Shown: positions 1-8,133 of the stretch, one piece after another | Position numbering within the stretch: position 1 is the first letter of the stretch | Layout: each line of letters begins with the position of its first letter | Assembly: GCF_900188405.1 (NCBI RefSeq) | Contig: NZ_FZOF01000009.1 | Coordinates: 62,001-126,000, forward strand | Direction: 5' to 3' | Length of the DNA stretch: 64,000 nt | Origin: Actinacidiphila glaucinigra | GTDB taxonomy: Bacteria > Actinomycetota > Actinomycetes > Streptomycetales > Streptomycetaceae | Made by a program: the position numbers and the translations under genes | The notes under the pieces: model-generated | The model's input: only the letters and a program-made list of their open reading frames with translations | Database searches by the model: none | Told to the model about the DNA's origin: nothing

Positions 1-1
1 C

Positions 2-769
2 AACGGGGACGGCGCTCAGGACCACGTGAACGCCACCTACCGCTACAGCGGTCTGACCGGCGGCCACATCGTCGTGAACCCCGAGGACCACGCTCTCGCT
101 CTGCAGAAGGGCAACGGCCTCATGGTCGCCGCCGGCGACCTCAACGGCGACGGATACTCCGACCTCGTCGCCGGCGACCCCGACGAGCCCGAAGTCTCCG
201 GGGTCGACGGCGTGCTGGGCGGTCGCGTCCTTGTCTGGTACGGCTCGGCACGAGGCATCTCGCCCGATGCCGCACCGGTGCAGATCACGCAGAACACCGT
301 CGGCGTCCCCGGCGGGAGCGAGAAGTACGACGCTTTCGGCGGCGCCCTGGCGGTGGCGGACCTGAACCGTGACGGGCTCGCCGACATCGTGGTCGGGACA
401 CCCTACGAATCCATCGGCAAGATCGGCCGGGCCGGGCAGGTGACCGTCATCCCCGGTCGCCGCACGGGCGCCCTCGGCGCCGGGGCGTACGCCTTCAACC
501 AGGACACGGCGAAGGTCCCGGGCGGCTCGGAGGTCGACGACTTCTTCGGCACGACGGTCGCCGCGGGTGACGTGAACAAGGACGGCAAGGCCGAGCTGTT
601 CGTCGGCGCGGCCACGGAGAACAACTCGACGGGCGCGGTCTGGGTCTTCCCCGGCGGCACCGCCGGGCCGACGGCCACGGGCAGCCGCGTGTTCACCGCC
701 ACCTCGGTCGGCCTGCCCCAGCAGAACGGCACCCTCCTGGGCGGCAACGGACTGCTCTGGGTGATCTGA
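2..769 (+). CDS. FG-GAP (integrin alpha-like) repeat protein, C-terminal part
   Basis: The frame is open from the first bases of the window and already encodes an NGDG motif, so the gene begins upstream and only about 255 residues are visible. Three further calcium-binding FG-GAP signatures follow: DLNGDG, DLNRDG and DVNKDG, each followed by a hydrophobic D/E-[IL]-[VF]-V-G strand. These repeats build a beta-propeller blade and bind Ca2+. Streptomyces proteins of this type are normally exported by a signal peptide, which would lie outside the window. The protein ends without a membrane anchor. The ligand is unknown; a surface or extracellular adhesive or enzymatic scaffold role is inferred from the family only. 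Confidence 0.85.
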   Translation, partial: NGDGAQDHVNATYRYSGLTGGHIVVNPEDHALALQKGNGLMVAAGDLNGDGYSDLVAGDPDEPEVSGVDGVLGGRVLVWYGSARGISPDAAPVQITQNTVGVPGGSEKYDAFGGALAVADLNRDGLADIVVGTPYESIGKIGRAGQVTVIPGRRTGALGAGAYAFNQDTAKVPGGSEVDDFFGTTVAAGDVNKDGKAELFVGAATENNSTGAVWVFPGGTAGPTATGSRVFTATSVGLPQQNGTLLGGNGLLWVI

Positions 770-808
770 GACACCGCGCGGCCCCTTCGCGCCGCTGAGT
801 GGCGGAAC

Positions 809-835
809 GCGGCCCGGGAGGACGTCCCGGGCCGC
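809..835. terminator. Bidirectional stem-loop between convergent genes
   Basis: An 11-bp perfect GC-rich stem with a 5-nt loop lies between the stop of the FG-GAP gene and the stop of the convergent hydrolase gene. There is no long T tract, as is usual in high-GC actinomycetes. Confidence 0.6.
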
Positions 836-841
836 CCCGGG

Positions 842-2401
842 TCAGCCGCAGACCGTGCCCGGGGCGGGGAGTTCGCCGTGGATGAGGTAGCGGTCGACGG
901 CGTCGTCGATGCAGGGGCTGCCGCGGTGGTACGCGGTGTGGCCGTCACCGTCGTAGGTGAGGAGCCGTCCGGAGTCGAGCTGGCGGGCGAGGGACTGGGC
1001 CCAGGGGTACGGGGTGGCGGGGTCCCGGATGGTGCCGACGACGAGGATCGGGGCGGCGCCGGGGGCGCTGATCGGGTGCGGGGCCTGGGTCGCCGGGACC
1101 GGCCAGCGGGTGCAGAGGACCAGGAACGTGGCCAGTGAGGCGCCGAACTGGGGTGAGGCACGCAGGAAGGCGGGCAGGGCGGCCTCCGCCTCGGCGCCGG
1201 AGAAGCGGGCGCCGAGGGTGGAGCTCAGGCAGTCGACGGCGAGGAGGGCGTCCGTGGCGTTGCCGGAGGTGTCCTCGTCCGCGCCGGCGAACTGCTGCAA
1301 CTCCGCGGTGTCGCCGGCCAGGGCCTGGCGCAGCATCGTCCGCAGCTCCTCCCAAGAGGCCCCCCGCAGGGCCGTGATGACCGCGGTGAGGAGGTCCTCT
1401 CCGGTGACGGTGATGTCCTTGCCCTGGCGCAGGGGGCCGGCGTCCAGCTTGTCCACCAGTCCGTCGAGGACCCGGCCGGCCTCCGCGACGGAGTGGCCGA
1501 CCGGGCAGTCGGGGCGGGCGGCGCAGTCGGCGGCGAAGGACTCCCAGGCCAGCTGGTAGCCGGCGGTGCTGTCCAGGTTCTCGCGGTAGCCGTCGAGCGC
1601 GGGGTCGATGGCGCCGTCCAGGACCATGCGTCCGACCCGCGAGGGGAAGAGCTCGGCATACGTCGCGCCCAGGTAGGTGCCGTAGGAGTAGCCGAGGAAG
1701 TGCAGGCGCTCGTCGCCGAGGAGGGCGCGCACGACGTCCATGTCGCGCGCCGCGTCGGGGGTGCCGAGGTGGGGCAGCAGATCCCCGTCCTGCTTCTCGC
1801 AGGCGTCGGCGAGTTCCTCGAACGCCTCGAAGGAGTCGGCGATCTCCGCAGCGCCGTCGGAGACCCGCAGGCCGAAGCCCATGGGGGTGGCCGGGGTGTC
1901 GGTTTCGCAGTCGACGGGGGTGCTGTACCGCACGCCGCGCTGGTCGACGGCGACCAGGTCGTACGCGGTGCGCATGGCCGGGGAGAAGGTGCCGACGGCG
2001 GCGACCAGGTAGTCGACGGCGGACTCGCCGGGGCCGCCCGGGTTGACCTGGAGCGAGCCGACGCGGGCGGCGGCGTCGCCGGTGGCCCGCAGGCGGGCGG
2101 CGGTCAGGGTGATGTCGCCGGCCTCGGGGCGGGCGTAGTCCAGGGGCACCGTCACGGTGGCGCACTGGAAGCCCGGCACGTCCTGGCAGGCCTTCCAGTC
2201 GAGGCGCTGCTCGTAGTAGCGCCGCAGCTCCGGGGGTACGCCCGCGGCGGGGTCCACGGCGCGTCCGGCGGCGGACGCCGGCCGCGGCGGGACGGCGGTG
2301 GCGCAGGCCGCGGTCAGCAGCAGCCCGCAGGTGCTCAGCACCGCGAGCGCGCCGCGCAGCCTGCGCCGGGGTATCCCGCCGGTGTCCAGGACAGCGATCA
2401 T
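842..2401 (-). CDS. Secreted alpha/beta hydrolase, tripeptidyl aminopeptidase (SlpD/SlpE-like) family
   Basis: A 519-residue exported serine hydrolase. The N-terminus has basic residues (RRRLR), a hydrophobic stretch and a lipobox-like LLTAAC with Cys33, so it is probably a lipoprotein or is cleaved there. The alpha/beta-hydrolase domain contains NPGGPG (oxyanion region), GYSYGTYLG with the nucleophilic Ser near residue 240, and a C-terminal domain with the Asp (GTIRDPATP) and His (GDGHTAY) of the triad, as in Streptomyces proteases that remove tripeptides from secreted protein N-termini. The ATG at 2401 is preferred over the GTG at 2407 because a GAGGAAGG ribosome site lies 7 nt before it. 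Substrate specificity cannot be read from sequence. Confidence 0.85.
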   Translation of the reverse strand: MIAVLDTGGIPRRRLRGALAVLSTCGLLLTAACATAVPPRPASAAGRAVDPAAGVPPELRRYYEQRLDWKACQDVPGFQCATVTVPLDYARPEAGDITLTAARLRATGDAAARVGSLQVNPGGPGESAVDYLVAAVGTFSPAMRTAYDLVAVDQRGVRYSTPVDCETDTPATPMGFGLRVSDGAAEIADSFEAFEELADACEKQDGDLLPHLGTPDAARDMDVVRALLGDERLHFLGYSYGTYLGATYAELFPSRVGRMVLDGAIDPALDGYRENLDSTAGYQLAWESFAADCAARPDCPVGHSVAEAGRVLDGLVDKLDAGPLRQGKDITVTGEDLLTAVITALRGASWEELRTMLRQALAGDTAELQQFAGADEDTSGNATDALLAVDCLSSTLGARFSGAEAEAALPAFLRASPQFGASLATFLVLCTRWPVPATQAPHPISAPGAAPILVVGTIRDPATPYPWAQSLARQLDSGRLLTYDGDGHTAYHRGSPCIDDAVDRYLIHGELPAPGTVCG

Positions 2402-2627
2402 CGCCACGCCTTCCTCGTGCGCCCGTGTGACGGGGGAGGGACCGCCGGACGCGGCGCCCGGGCCCCGGGGGATTCCGGGGATCCGGGGGTCGTGGTCCGG
2501 TCGTGTCGCGGAGCGCTCGGACGCGCCCCCCGCGACTCCGCTGCGTCACCAGCCCATCACACGTCGTACGTGGCGGCGGCCCCGGATGGGCCGAACGTGT
2601 GAATCTCCGGAGCGCCCCGGCAGGGGT

Positions 2628-3092
2628 TCAGCGGGGCGCGTAGGCGATGCGCGCGAAGGGCCAGGCACGGGCGAGCCAGTCGCCGACGACGCGGTGGAGT
2701 TCGGCGTCCAGGGCGGCGTTGCGGGCGCTGACCCAGGAGCGGACGTCGACGGTGCCGGGTTCGCCGCGGGAGCGGTAGACGTACACGCAGCCGATGACGT
2801 CGCCGCCGGGCACGGACAGGACGGTGTAGGTGAAGCCGGTGCGCCGCTCGAAGTCCTCCGCGTGCTTGCGCAGGTCCTCGAGGTTGGCCTCGAGGGTCAT
2901 CCCGTCCGGCGGCGGCCAGGAGCGGCCCTCGAAGCCGGGGGTGGCGCGGATGTGGTCGATGCTGGACGTCCAGGCGGCGTGGTCGGCGGCGTTGTGCCGC
3001 GGGCCCAGGGGTTCCAGGCGGAAGCGGTCGGTGGCGGGCGGGTCCGGGACGGCGAAGCCCGGCGGGACGAGGGGCTGTTCGGCGGCGGTCAT
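2628..3092 (-). CDS. GNAT-fold N-acetyltransferase-like protein
   Basis: A 154-residue protein starting MTAAEQPLVPPGF. It has the small-acetyltransferase layout: an N-terminal substrate part (FRLEPLGPRHNAADHAAW), central beta strands (YTVLSVPGGDVIGCVYVYRS), and a C-terminal helix running into the end. The acetyl-CoA loop is atypical. Similar Streptomyces proteins are annotated as GNAT N-acetyltransferases; the acceptor is unknown. The start at 3092 was chosen because upstream codons overlap the divergent gene at 3160 and show no family similarity. The 67-bp gap to that gene must hold both promoters. Confidence 0.7.
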   Translation of the reverse strand: MTAAEQPLVPPGFAVPDPPATDRFRLEPLGPRHNAADHAAWTSSIDHIRATPGFEGRSWPPPDGMTLEANLEDLRKHAEDFERRTGFTYTVLSVPGGDVIGCVYVYRSRGEPGTVDVRSWVSARNAALDAELHRVVGDWLARAWPFARIAYAPR

Positions 3093-3159
3093 GGCGCGAG
3101 GGTAGCCGGGTGCCCGCGGGGCCGTCGCCGTCGCGGCGGCACCGTGCGAAGGTAGGGCC

Positions 3160-3465
3160 ATGGGTGTGGAGTTCGTGGTCTTCATGACGCTGCCGGGCCT
3201 GGTGATCCTGCTGATCGGGGTGGCCTTCGTCGACCAGGTGCTGCGCCTGGGCCGGTGGGGCGGCCGCAGCGGGCAGGTCTCCTCGACCGGTTTCGAGCAG
3301 CTGCACGCGAGCTTCTCCCCGGGCAAGCGCAACGAGTTGGACGAGCGCCGGGCGACCCTGATGCTGCGCGACGAGGAGGGCGACGGGGCGCCCCCGCGGT
3401 CGCGGGTGGACCTGGGGCGGGGGACGGCGCTGATCGTCGTTCCGGGACGTGATCGCAGCGGGTGA
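3160..3465 (+). CDS. Small membrane-anchored protein, DUF6191-like
   Basis: A 101-residue protein with one N-terminal transmembrane helix (residues 5-27, FVVFMTLPGLVILLIGVAFV) and a polar tail containing TGFEQLHASFSPGKRNEL and a charged LMLRDEEGDGAPP segment. This arrangement matches the DUF6191 family of actinomycetes, of unknown function. The start ATG follows GAAGGTAGGG. The gene stands 46 bp before the downstream peptidase gene on the same strand and may be co-transcribed. Confidence 0.75.
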   Translation: MGVEFVVFMTLPGLVILLIGVAFVDQVLRLGRWGGRSGQVSSTGFEQLHASFSPGKRNELDERRATLMLRDEEGDGAPPRSRVDLGRGTALIVVPGRDRSG

Positions 3466-3511
3466 CGACGGCCACGGTCCACCACGGGGCGCGATCGGGT
3501 TTGATGGTGGC

Positions 3512-5302
3512 ATGAGCGACGTCATGGCTGGGATGCCGGATTGGGAGAAGCGCTTCCGGGCGCCACGCGTCGGACTGCCGGAGTGGGCGGAGGACGCCCC
3601 CCATCGCAGCCTGTTCGTGTCGAATGCGACGGGTACCTACGAGCTCTACGCGTGGGACCGGACGACCGGGGCGCAGCGGCAGGTCACCGACCGGCCGAAC
3701 GGCACATCGGACGGGACGCTGACACCGGACGGCGCCTGGGTGTGGTGGTTCGCGGACACCGACGGGGACGAGTTCGGCGTGTGGATGCGGCAGCCCTTCG
3801 ATGGCGGCCCGGACGAGCCGGCCGCGCCCGGGCTGGAGTCCTCGTATCCCGCGGGCCTGGCGCTGGGCCGGAGCGGGCTCGCGGTGGTCGGCCGCTCCAC
3901 CGACGAGGAGGGCACGACGGTCCACGTCGTGCGTCCCGGGGCGGAGCCGGTGGAGATCTACCGGCACGAGGAGTCGGGCGGGGTCGGCGCGCTCTCGGAG
4001 GACGGCACGCTGGTCGTCGTCGAGCACACCGAGCACGGCGACGCGATGCACTCGGCGCTGCGCGTGGTCACGACGGACGGCACGAAGGTCGCGGAGCTGG
4101 ACGACAGCGAGGGCGGCACGAAGGAACTGGGCCTGGAGTGCCTGGGGTTCGCCCCGGTCCTGGGGGACGCCCGGCTGCTGGTGGCGCACCAGCGGCGCGG
4201 CCGCTGGGAGCCGATGGTCTGGGACGTCGCCGCGGGCACGGAGACCGCGCTCGCCATCGACCTGCCTGGTGACGTCGCGGCGGAGTGGTACCCGGACGGC
4301 ACCGCGCTGCTGGTGGTGCACTCGTACCGGGCCCGCAGCGAGATCTACCGCTACGGGCTGGCGGACGGGGAGCTGACCCGGCTGGACACCCCGGCGGGCT
4401 CGGTGAGCGGCGCCACGGCCCGCCCCGACGGGACCGTGGAGTTCCTGTGGTCGTCGGCGGCGGCGCCCTCGGAGGTGCGGTCGACGACCGGCGCGGTGGT
4501 GCTGGAGGCGCCCGGCGAGCGGGCCCCCGGCTCGCTGCCGGTGGAGGACGTGTGGGTGGACGGGCCGGGCGGCCGGGTGCACGCGCTCGTCCAGCGGCCC
4601 GCGCGGGGCGAGGGCCCGTACCCGACGGTGTTCGAGATCCACGGCGGGCCCACCTGGCACGACTCGGACGCCTTCGCGGCCGGGCCGGCGGCCTGGCTCG
4701 ACCACGGCTACGCGGTGGTGCGGATCAACTACCGCGGTTCCACGGGCTACGGCCGGGAGTGGACGGACGCGCTCAAGCACCGTGTGGGCCTGATCGAGCT
4801 GGAGGACGTCGAGGCGGTCCGGGCGTGGGCGGTGGAGTCGGGCTTCGCCGACCCGGCGCGCCTGGTGCTGTCCGGCGGCTCCTGGGGCGGCTTCCTGACG
4901 CTGCTGGGGCTGGGCACCCGGCCCGAGCTGTGGACGGTGGGCCTGGCGGCCGTACCGGTCGCGGACTACGTGACGGCGTACGGCGACGAGATGGAGGCGC
5001 TCAAGGCGCTGGACCGCACCCTGTTCGGCGGCTCCCCCGAGGAGGTCCCGGAGCGCTACGAGGCGTCCTCGCCGATCACGTACGTGGCGCGGGTCAAGGC
5101 CCCGGTCTACATCTCGGCGGGCCTCAACGACCCGCGCTGCCCGATCCGGCAGATCGACAACTACGTCGAGCGGCTGGCGGGCCTGGGCAAGACGCACGAG
5201 GTCTACCGCTACGACGCCGGGCACGGCTCGCTCGTCGTCGACGAGCGGATCAAGCAGCTACGACTGGAGCTGGACTTCGTCCGCCGCCACCTCGGCGGCT
5301 GA
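3512..5302 (+). CDS. S9-family serine peptidase (prolyl oligopeptidase / acylaminoacyl-peptidase type)
   Basis: A 596-residue cytoplasmic peptidase without signal peptide. The first ~360 residues form a beta-propeller-like domain with repeated strand patterns (LFVSNATGTYELYAWD, GTLTPDGAWVWWF). The C-terminal alpha/beta-hydrolase domain shows HGGPT, NYRGSTGYGREW, the nucleophile elbow GGSWGGF, the acid in GLNDPRCPIRQ and the His in DAGHGSL. Members cleave short peptides after proline or remove acylated residues. The start MSDVMAGMPDWEKRF is chosen over upstream in-frame codons that lack conservation. The 3' end overlaps the convergent SURF1 gene by 45 nt. Confidence 0.9.
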   Translation: MSDVMAGMPDWEKRFRAPRVGLPEWAEDAPHRSLFVSNATGTYELYAWDRTTGAQRQVTDRPNGTSDGTLTPDGAWVWWFADTDGDEFGVWMRQPFDGGPDEPAAPGLESSYPAGLALGRSGLAVVGRSTDEEGTTVHVVRPGAEPVEIYRHEESGGVGALSEDGTLVVVEHTEHGDAMHSALRVVTTDGTKVAELDDSEGGTKELGLECLGFAPVLGDARLLVAHQRRGRWEPMVWDVAAGTETALAIDLPGDVAAEWYPDGTALLVVHSYRARSEIYRYGLADGELTRLDTPAGSVSGATARPDGTVEFLWSSAAAPSEVRSTTGAVVLEAPGERAPGSLPVEDVWVDGPGGRVHALVQRPARGEGPYPTVFEIHGGPTWHDSDAFAAGPAAWLDHGYAVVRINYRGSTGYGREWTDALKHRVGLIELEDVEAVRAWAVESGFADPARLVLSGGSWGGFLTLLGLGTRPELWTVGLAAVPVADYVTAYGDEMEALKALDRTLFGGSPEEVPERYEASSPITYVARVKAPVYISAGLNDPRCPIRQIDNYVERLAGLGKTHEVYRYDAGHGSLVVDERIKQLRLELDFVRRHLGG

Positions 5303-6112
5303 GGCCGGGGCGGGCCCCTCCTCCGCGGTGAGGCCGAGCTCGGCGTCGCGCCGGGTCTCGGCCTCCCGGCGGACGAGCCGGAACCACATGAAGACCACGA
5401 AGCCCGCGAAGACGAACCACTCGCCGGTGTAGCCGAGGTTCTGGAAGGCCTTGAGGTCCAGGCCGGTGCCGCTCGGCGCGACGGGCGGGACGGCCCGCAG
5501 GGGCGCGTGGACGCCCTCGGTCTGGGTGATCCAGGCGCCGTACACCTGGTACGGGACGAGGTTGACCAGGGAGGCCGCGCTGATGATCCCCAACTGTCCT
5601 TCGGGGAGCCCGCCGCTGCCGATCGCGCCGTCGGTGTCGGCGCCCTCGGGGGCCTGCAGGGCCCCGGTGACGGTGACCTCGCCGGCGGGCGCCGCGGGCA
5701 CGGCGGCGGCGGACGCGCGGTCCGCGTCGCCGGGGAGCCAGCCGCGGACGACGGGCAGGACGGCCGCGCCGTCGCCGGTGCGCAGCGGGGTGAGCACGTA
5801 GTAGCCGGTGCGTCCGTCGAGCTCGCGGCCGGGTACGAGGAACTGGTGCGCGCTGTCGTAGCGGCCGGTGGCCCGTACGGAGCGGCCGGCCGTCTCGGTG
5901 GTGACCGCGGAGGTCGCCCGCGGCAGCAGGCGCTCCAGCGGGACGGCGTCGCGGGCGGCGGTCGCGGGGGTGTCCTGGGCGGCGCGGTGGCTGTCGACGC
6001 GGGCCTCGAACCGGCTCAACTGCCAGCTGCCCATGAACGTGCAGACGACCACGGCGCACACCATGAAGAGGTGCCCGCCCAGCCAGCGGGGGGACAGCAG
6101 GAACCGGTACAC
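5258..6112 (-). CDS. SURF1 family protein (cytochrome oxidase assembly)
   Basis: A 284-residue membrane protein. The N-terminal helix (WLGGHLFMVCAVVVCTFMGSWQL) leads into the SURF1 signature WQLSRFEARVD; the central extracytoplasmic domain contains RATGRYD and the conserved VVRGWLP; a second helix (WFVFAGFVVFMWFRLV) precedes a charged cytoplasmic tail. SURF1 proteins help insert heme a into subunit I of aa3 cytochrome oxidase. A ctaD paralogue lies 41 kb away in this window, but no other assembly gene is adjacent. The last 45 nt overlap antisense with the peptidase gene. Confidence 0.9.
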   Translation of the reverse strand: MYRFLLSPRWLGGHLFMVCAVVVCTFMGSWQLSRFEARVDSHRAAQDTPATAARDAVPLERLLPRATSAVTTETAGRSVRATGRYDSAHQFLVPGRELDGRTGYYVLTPLRTGDGAAVLPVVRGWLPGDADRASAAAVPAAPAGEVTVTGALQAPEGADTDGAIGSGGLPEGQLGIISAASLVNLVPYQVYGAWITQTEGVHAPLRAVPPVAPSGTGLDLKAFQNLGYTGEWFVFAGFVVFMWFRLVRREAETRRDAELGLTAEEGPAPASAAEVAADEVQLQS

Positions 6113-6160
6113 GCCGTCAACGGTACGGGGCGCCCGGCCGTCCCCTGGAACCGCCCCCTG

Positions 6161-7186
6161 CTACTGGGCGGCGACGGCGCCGGTCTTGTACACCGTCCCG
6201 GCGCAGGCGCCGTCGATCGTCGCGTTGACGACGGGCGCTCCGGCCTCGGGGGTGTGGCTCAGCACGATGGCCGCCGGGGCGCCCTGGGAGGCACCGTTCT
6301 CGCCGGACGGGGGCGCGGACGCCTCACCGGTCGGGCTGTTGGTGGCGGTCGCGGTGGGCGTCGGCGTGGACGGGGGTGTGCAGCCGCCCGCGCCGCCCGC
6401 GGCCGGGATCCAGGTGAACTGGACGCGGTAGCTCTGCCCGGCCTTGAGGATCAGCGTGCCGAGGGAGTCGGGCAGCGTGGTGCCGTCGTTCGCGGTGTGG
6501 TCGACGACACTGATGCGGGCGGACTCGGCCGCGCCCTGGGCGGCGAAGGTCACCGTGCCGCCGCCGTCGACGGTGCACGAGCGATCAGAGGTGTTCGCCA
6601 CCTGGAACCAGCCGCTGACCCGGCCCGCGCCGTCGGAGGCGCCCGCGTAGCCGGAGGCGTCGCCGAGGTCGTCGGTGGAGCACAGCGGGGCGTTGGCCGC
6701 GAGCGTGTCGGAGGGGTCCACGGGGTCCGAGGACCCGGGCGGGACCTGGGGGTGCGAGCCGCCGGTGTGCGTGGGGTTCTCGTCGGGACTGCCGTCGCCG
6801 CCGGTCGGGCTGGGTGTGCCGGCGCCGGCGGCGGGACCGTCCGGGCCGCCGTCGGTGCCACCGGTGTCCTGGGCGCTGGACGCGTTGGCGGTGCCGGTCT
6901 TGGCGGAGCCGGAGATGTTCGCCGCGTGCAGGGCCGCGGGGACCGCGACCAGTGCCAGCAGGCACGCGGCCGCGCTGCCGGCCAGCAACTGACGGCGGTG
7001 GGTCCGCCGGGCGGGGACCGCGCGGCGCAGATGGTCCAGCGCCTCTTGCCCGGGCTGGATGTCGCTCACCGCGTCGCGCATGAGGCGGCGCAGCGCCAGT
7101 TCGTCGGGGCTCAGCCGCTCCTCCGGGCTGCCGCCGTTGATGTCGTTCTCGGGTTCCATACCGCCGGGTGGGGTCGAGTTGGTCAT
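6161..7186 (-). CDS. Membrane-anchored partner of the adjacent ECF sigma factor
   Basis: A 341-residue protein with a cytoplasmic N-terminus (PDELALRRLMRDAVSDIQPG), one transmembrane helix (LLAGSAAACLLALVAVPAAL, about residues 68-87), a long Gly/Ser/Pro/Thr-rich linker and an extracytoplasmic domain that includes ANAPLCSTDDLGDA, WFQVANTSDRSCTVDGGG and a C-terminal CAGTVYKTG, with several cysteines. Its ATG overlaps the sigma gene stop as ATGA, so the two are translationally coupled. By position and topology it probably restrains or senses for the sigma factor, although no zinc-binding anti-sigma (HxxxCxxC) motif is visible. The extracytoplasmic part resembles a DUF4232-type domain. Confidence 0.7.
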   Translation of the reverse strand: MTNSTPPGGMEPENDINGGSPEERLSPDELALRRLMRDAVSDIQPGQEALDHLRRAVPARRTHRRQLLAGSAAACLLALVAVPAALHAANISGSAKTGTANASSAQDTGGTDGGPDGPAAGAGTPSPTGGDGSPDENPTHTGGSHPQVPPGSSDPVDPSDTLAANAPLCSTDDLGDASGYAGASDGAGRVSGWFQVANTSDRSCTVDGGGTVTFAAQGAAESARISVVDHTANDGTTLPDSLGTLILKAGQSYRVQFTWIPAAGGAGGCTPPSTPTPTATATNSPTGEASAPPSGENGASQGAPAAIVLSHTPEAGAPVVNATIDGACAGTVYKTGAVAAQ

Positions 7187-7845
7187 GCCGGGGCCTCCAT
7201 CGCGACGCGGAGCGCCGCGAGACCGCGCGAGCCGTACGCCTTCACCGAGCCTATGGAAATACCGAGGGTCTCGGCCACTTGGGCTTCGGTCATGTCGGCG
7301 AAGTAGCGCAGCACGAGCACCTCGCGCTGCCGGCGCTGCAGTTTGCGCAGGGCCGCCTTCAGCTCGTCGCGCTCCAGCGCCTCGTACGCGCCCTCCTCGG
7401 CGCTCGCCATGTCGGGCATGGGCTTGGACAGCAGTCGCATGCCCATGATGCGGCGGCGGAGGGCGGAGCGGGAGAGGTTGACGACGGTCTGCCGCAGGTA
7501 GGCGAGGGTCTTCTCGGGCTCGCGGACCCGCTTGCGGGCCGAGTGGACGCGGATGAAGGCTTCCTGGACGACGTCCTCGCAGGAGGCGGTGTCGTCGAGC
7601 AGGAGTGCGGCGAGGCCGAGCAGCGAGCGGTAGTGCGCCCGGTAGGTCTCGGTGAGGTGGTCGACGGTCGTCCCGACTGACATCGCGCCGTCAGTGTCGC
7701 CGCGGTCCGAGGGCGCCTGCACCACAGGCCAGGGCGCGATCACCGGGATGCCGCCGACTGCGCGCGACGGCCGCCGGACGTGCGGGCGCGCCGGAGCGCT
7801 GCTCCGCCCCACGAGGGGTGCTTCGATGCCGAGTGCCTCTGCCAC
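7183..7845 (-). CDS. ECF sigma factor, SigE (SigM-like) family
   Basis: A 220-residue sigma factor. Region 2 reads YRAHYRSLLGLAALLLDD with the DNA-melting helix CEDVVQEAFIRVHS; region 4 reads LQRRQREVLVLRYFADMTEAQVAETLGIS followed by the recognition helix GSVKAYGSRGLAALR. The start is uncertain: the GTG at 7845 includes a basic N-terminal extension (VRRPSRAVGGIPVIAP) that related proteins also have, whereas the ATG at 7683 lacks a ribosome site. It forms an operon with the downstream membrane protein through a 4-nt overlap. Confidence 0.85.
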   Translation of the reverse strand: MAEALGIEAPLVGRSSAPARPHVRRPSRAVGGIPVIAPWPVVQAPSDRGDTDGAMSVGTTVDHLTETYRAHYRSLLGLAALLLDDTASCEDVVQEAFIRVHSARKRVREPEKTLAYLRQTVVNLSRSALRRRIMGMRLLSKPMPDMASAEEGAYEALERDELKAALRKLQRRQREVLVLRYFADMTEAQVAETLGISIGSVKAYGSRGLAALRVAMEAPA

Positions 7846-7902
7846 GACTGTTGGACACGCGTCCCCCCGTCAGGGTTGTACGCCCGAGGCACCGTTTTTG
7901 AC

Positions 7903-7931
7903 GGTGTAGCACATATGCGCATGCGTACCAA
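7903..7931 (-). promoter_or_regulatory. Candidate promoter for the ECF sigma gene
   Basis: On the minus strand TTGGTA (7926-7931) and TACACC (7903-7908) are separated by 17 nt, a plausible housekeeping-type -35/-10 pair 58 nt before the GTG start. A 5-bp hairpin (7891-7905) overlaps the -10 side. The match is modest and no transcript evidence is available. Confidence 0.3.
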
Positions 7932-8015
7932 CTCTTCCCCAATGCCCCTTTTTCCCGGCGCTGTTGCGCCGCGCCCGGCCTGCAGCACAGTAGGGCAGTG
8001 CGCTGACACAAGGAC

Positions 8016-8053
8016 GCTCCCTGTGCGTCGCGCGGTTGCGACACACAGGGAGC
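8016..8053. terminator. Strong stem-loop downstream of aspartokinase
   Basis: GCTCCCTGTG and CACAGGGAGC form the base of a stem that continues through GTCGC/GCGAC around a 6-nt loop, about 15 bp in all. It lies 80 nt past the aspartokinase stop on the minus strand, where many streptomycetes continue into asd, and is the likely end of that transcript. Confidence 0.6.
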
Positions 8054-8133
8054 TGAAATTGTCTGGCGCCTACAGGCTTCCGATCAAGCGGTATAGACCT
8101 GGGATTTGGGTCACTCGACCGAAACGGGGGTGA

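Noticed and set aside
3182..5224. A 680-codon open frame antisense to the S9 peptidase
   Set aside because: It has only Arg/Pro/His/Val-rich composition, no start context and no motifs; it is the GC-driven mirror of a real gene.
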